Below are positions 62,638 to 64,000 of a stretch of 64,000 nt of DNA, piece by piece (position 1 is the first letter of the stretch; each line of letters starts with the position of its first letter). A model generated the notes under the pieces. The model ran no database searches. It saw nothing but the letters and a program-made list of their open reading frames with translations, and was not told the origin of the DNA. Position numbers and translations under genes: made by a program. The stretch is from Bacteroidaceae bacterium (GTDB taxonomy: Bacteria > Bacteroidota > Bacteroidia > Bacteroidales > Bacteroidaceae), in assembly GCA_017617315.1 (NCBI GenBank), contig JAFZWM010000019.1, positions 1-64,000 of the forward strand, given 5' to 3'.

Positions 62638-63777
62638 ATGGCTGGAATTTATATTCACATACCGTTCTGTCAGCGTCGTTGCATCTATTGCGATTTTTAT
62701 TCAACGACCGATGCTGACAGGACGGTTTCTTATGTCCGTGCCCTTAGAAAGGAGTTCCAGATGCGAAAGGATTATCTGCACGGCGAAACTATCGAAACTA
62801 TCTATCTTGGCGGAGGAACGCCGTCGCAGCTTTCGGTTTCTCTGTTGGCTGAGATTCTCGACGGCATATATTCTGTTTTTGAAGTCGGAGAGAATGCCGA
62901 GGTTACGATAGAATGTAATCCCGACGATTTGAGCGAGGATTATGTCCGCGGATTGCGCAGTCTTGCGTTTAATCGCGTAAGCATGGGCGTTCAGAGTTTC
63001 AGCGACGAGCATCTTACGCGACTTCGCCGCCGACATTCTGCCGCGCAGGCTATTGAGGCCGTGCGATGCCTTCAGAAATCAGGAATTGCAAACATCAGCA
63101 TCGATTTGATTTACGGACTTCCGGGTGAGACTCTTTCTGAATGGAAGAGCGACTTGGATAAGGCATTTTCGCTCGATGTTCCGCATCTTTCGGCATATCA
63201 TCTGATGTATGAAGAAGGAACGCCGCTCTACAAACTTTATCAGCAGCACAAGGTGAGCGAGGTGGCGGAAGATTTGAGCGTGGCGATGTTCGAAACGCTT
63301 ATTGACAAGAGTGCGGCGGCTGGCTACGAGCATTACGAGATAAGCAATTTCTGCTATCCCGATATGTATTCGCGGCACAACAGCAGCTATTGGCACGGTA
63401 TTCCGTATCTGGGCTGCGGAGCGTCGGCGCACAGTTTCGACGGACGGTCGCGCCAGTGGAACGTTGCCTCTCTTTCGGAATATATCGAGGGCATTGAGAA
63501 CGGAAAGTTGAACTGTGAGACCGAAGAACTCGACATCTGCACTCGTTACAACGATTTTGTGATGACGGCTTTGCGCACAAGCATCGGCTTGTCGATTTCC
63601 CAGATGCGTTTGCAGTTTGGTGCTGAACTTTCGGATTATTGTATGAAGATGGCGCGGACATCGCTCTCGAACGGATTGCTCGAGATTGTCGAACGAGACG
63701 GCGACCGCTATCTGAAACTCAGCAGAAAAGGCATTTTTGTGAGCGACGATGTTATGAGCGACCTCATGTGGGTGTAA
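62638..63777 (+). CDS. hemW: Radical SAM heme chaperone HemW
   Basis: 379 residues. The radical-SAM cluster motif is at Cys11, Cys15 and Cys18 (FCQRRCIYCDFY). YLGGGTPSQLS, MGVQSF and SIDLIYGLPGET are conserved, and the C-terminal HemN-like domain has LGCGASAHSFDGR. The extra N-terminal Cys pattern of true HemN is absent, so the heme-inserting HemW assignment is preferred over coproporphyrinogen oxidase. It follows the previous gene by 24 nt. Confidence 0.9.
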   Translation: MAGIYIHIPFCQRRCIYCDFYSTTDADRTVSYVRALRKEFQMRKDYLHGETIETIYLGGGTPSQLSVSLLAEILDGIYSVFEVGENAEVTIECNPDDLSEDYVRGLRSLAFNRVSMGVQSFSDEHLTRLRRRHSAAQAIEAVRCLQKSGIANISIDLIYGLPGETLSEWKSDLDKAFSLDVPHLSAYHLMYEEGTPLYKLYQQHKVSEVAEDLSVAMFETLIDKSAAAGYEHYEISNFCYPDMYSRHNSSYWHGIPYLGCGASAHSFDGRSRQWNVASLSEYIEGIENGKLNCETEELDICTRYNDFVMTALRTSIGLSISQMRLQFGAELSDYCMKMARTSLSNGLLEIVERDGDRYLKLSRKGIFVSDDVMSDLMWV

Positions 63778-63779
63778 AA

Positions 63780-63820
63780 AAAGTGTGATGACGTTTCTGT
63801 CACCACACATCACATTGTTT
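63780..63820. terminator. Possible bidirectional terminator between hemW and the edge gene
   Basis: TGTGATG/CATCACA arms with a 17-nt spacer, A-run on the left and T-rich on the right. It overlaps the last codons of the convergent gene. Confidence 0.4.
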
Positions 63821-64000
63821 TCTTTCTGTATCTTCGGTTGGCTGTTCGTCAATTTTCTTACCGTTAACCTTGCAGTTTATGAATTTGCAGTCTTTCGTCT
63901 TGAACAGATAATGGGCGTGTCCGGCCTTCTCAACCTCAAAATTTTCGACCTTGATATTTCTTATCGGTTCGGCATCGTTGCCGTCGTAATAAATGGCGTA
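63800..64000 (-). CDS. C-terminal end of a pectate-lyase-fold (GH28-like) protein, partial
   Basis: The minus strand is open from the window edge to a TGA and encodes 66 residues: YYDGNDAEPIRNIKVENF, KAGHAHYLFKTKDCKFINC and a charged tail ending CDVW. The NIKVENF...CKFINCKVNGKKI rungs are typical of the last coils of parallel-beta-helix proteins such as GH28 polygalacturonases. The catalytic part is outside the window, so the enzyme type is only a suggestion. Confidence 0.6.
   Translation of the reverse strand, partial: YAIYYDGNDAEPIRNIKVENFEVEKAGHAHYLFKTKDCKFINCKVNGKKIDEQPTEDTERKQCDVW

Overview
The window reads as chromosomal DNA of a Prevotella-type Bacteroidales (Prevotella sensu lato, plausibly a rumen or gut xylan degrader). 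The grounds are SusC/SusD proteins, Bacteroidetes promoters (TTTG-N19-TAnnTTTG), lipoproteins with acidic residues after the lipobox, a type IX secretion (T9SS) C-terminal domain, and a xylanase cluster laid out like the xynA-xynB region of Prevotella bryantii/ruminicola. No rRNA, tRNA or CRISPR array was seen.

Region 1 (1-22,000, minus strand) is a polymorphic-toxin locus. One promoter (21970-22000) drives a tightly coupled operon: a beta-barrel protein, a second barrel protein with a Pro/Glu/Lys-rich linker, a lectin-like protein with a T9SS sorting domain, and a 3094-residue SpvB/VCBS/YD-repeat (Rhs) lipoprotein ending in a nuclease-like toxin, followed by an overlapping cytosolic immunity gene. 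Downstream lie three 5'-truncated orphan Rhs cassettes. Two carry different toxin/immunity pairs: a cell-wall-hydrolase-like toxin with a lipoprotein immunity, and a papain-like toxin with a membrane immunity. The third runs off the left edge. Each orphan is preceded by a copy of a 323-328 nt hairpin-rich repeat with no conserved reading frame. The pairing pattern suggests an RNA made from the same strand as the toxins. This repeat/cassette array is the most novel-looking part of the window.

Region 2 (22,000-23,400 and again 39,600-40,180, inverted) is gene-free DNA built from 11-nt arrays, a perfect hairpin and 7-nt arrays in the same order: a composite intergenic module present twice in opposite orientation.

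Region 3 (23,372-35,487) looks like an extracellular nucleic-acid utilisation locus: a nucleoside:H+ symporter, a secreted EEP-family nuclease/phosphatase, a TonB-dependent receptor, a DUF5689-type lipoprotein, an OB-fold/carbohydrate-module lipoprotein, a DNA/RNA non-specific endonuclease lipoprotein and a second (Oar-like) TonB receptor. A large secreted six-hairpin-glycosidase-like protein and a small secreted unknown follow.

Region 4 (40,184-57,773) is a xylan utilisation locus. A GH43 enzyme and a metallopeptidase-like protein with a broken HExxH motif are transcribed leftward. SusC, SusD, a xylan-binding surface protein and a CBM-interrupted GH10 homologue that lacks the acid/base glutamate go rightward. 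Then come a GPH-family sugar symporter, an active-looking GH10 xylanase, a cytosolic GH43 and a GH67 alpha-glucuronidase. Together they would bind xylan at the surface, import oligosaccharides, trim them in the periplasm and finish them in the cytoplasm. No hybrid two-component or other regulator is in the window.

Region 5 (57,858-64,000) is housekeeping: DHH phosphoesterase, DUF4827-type lipoprotein, glmM, a fimbrillin-like/DUF1566-type lipoprotein, hemW, and the C-terminal end of a convergent pectate-lyase-fold (GH28-like) protein.
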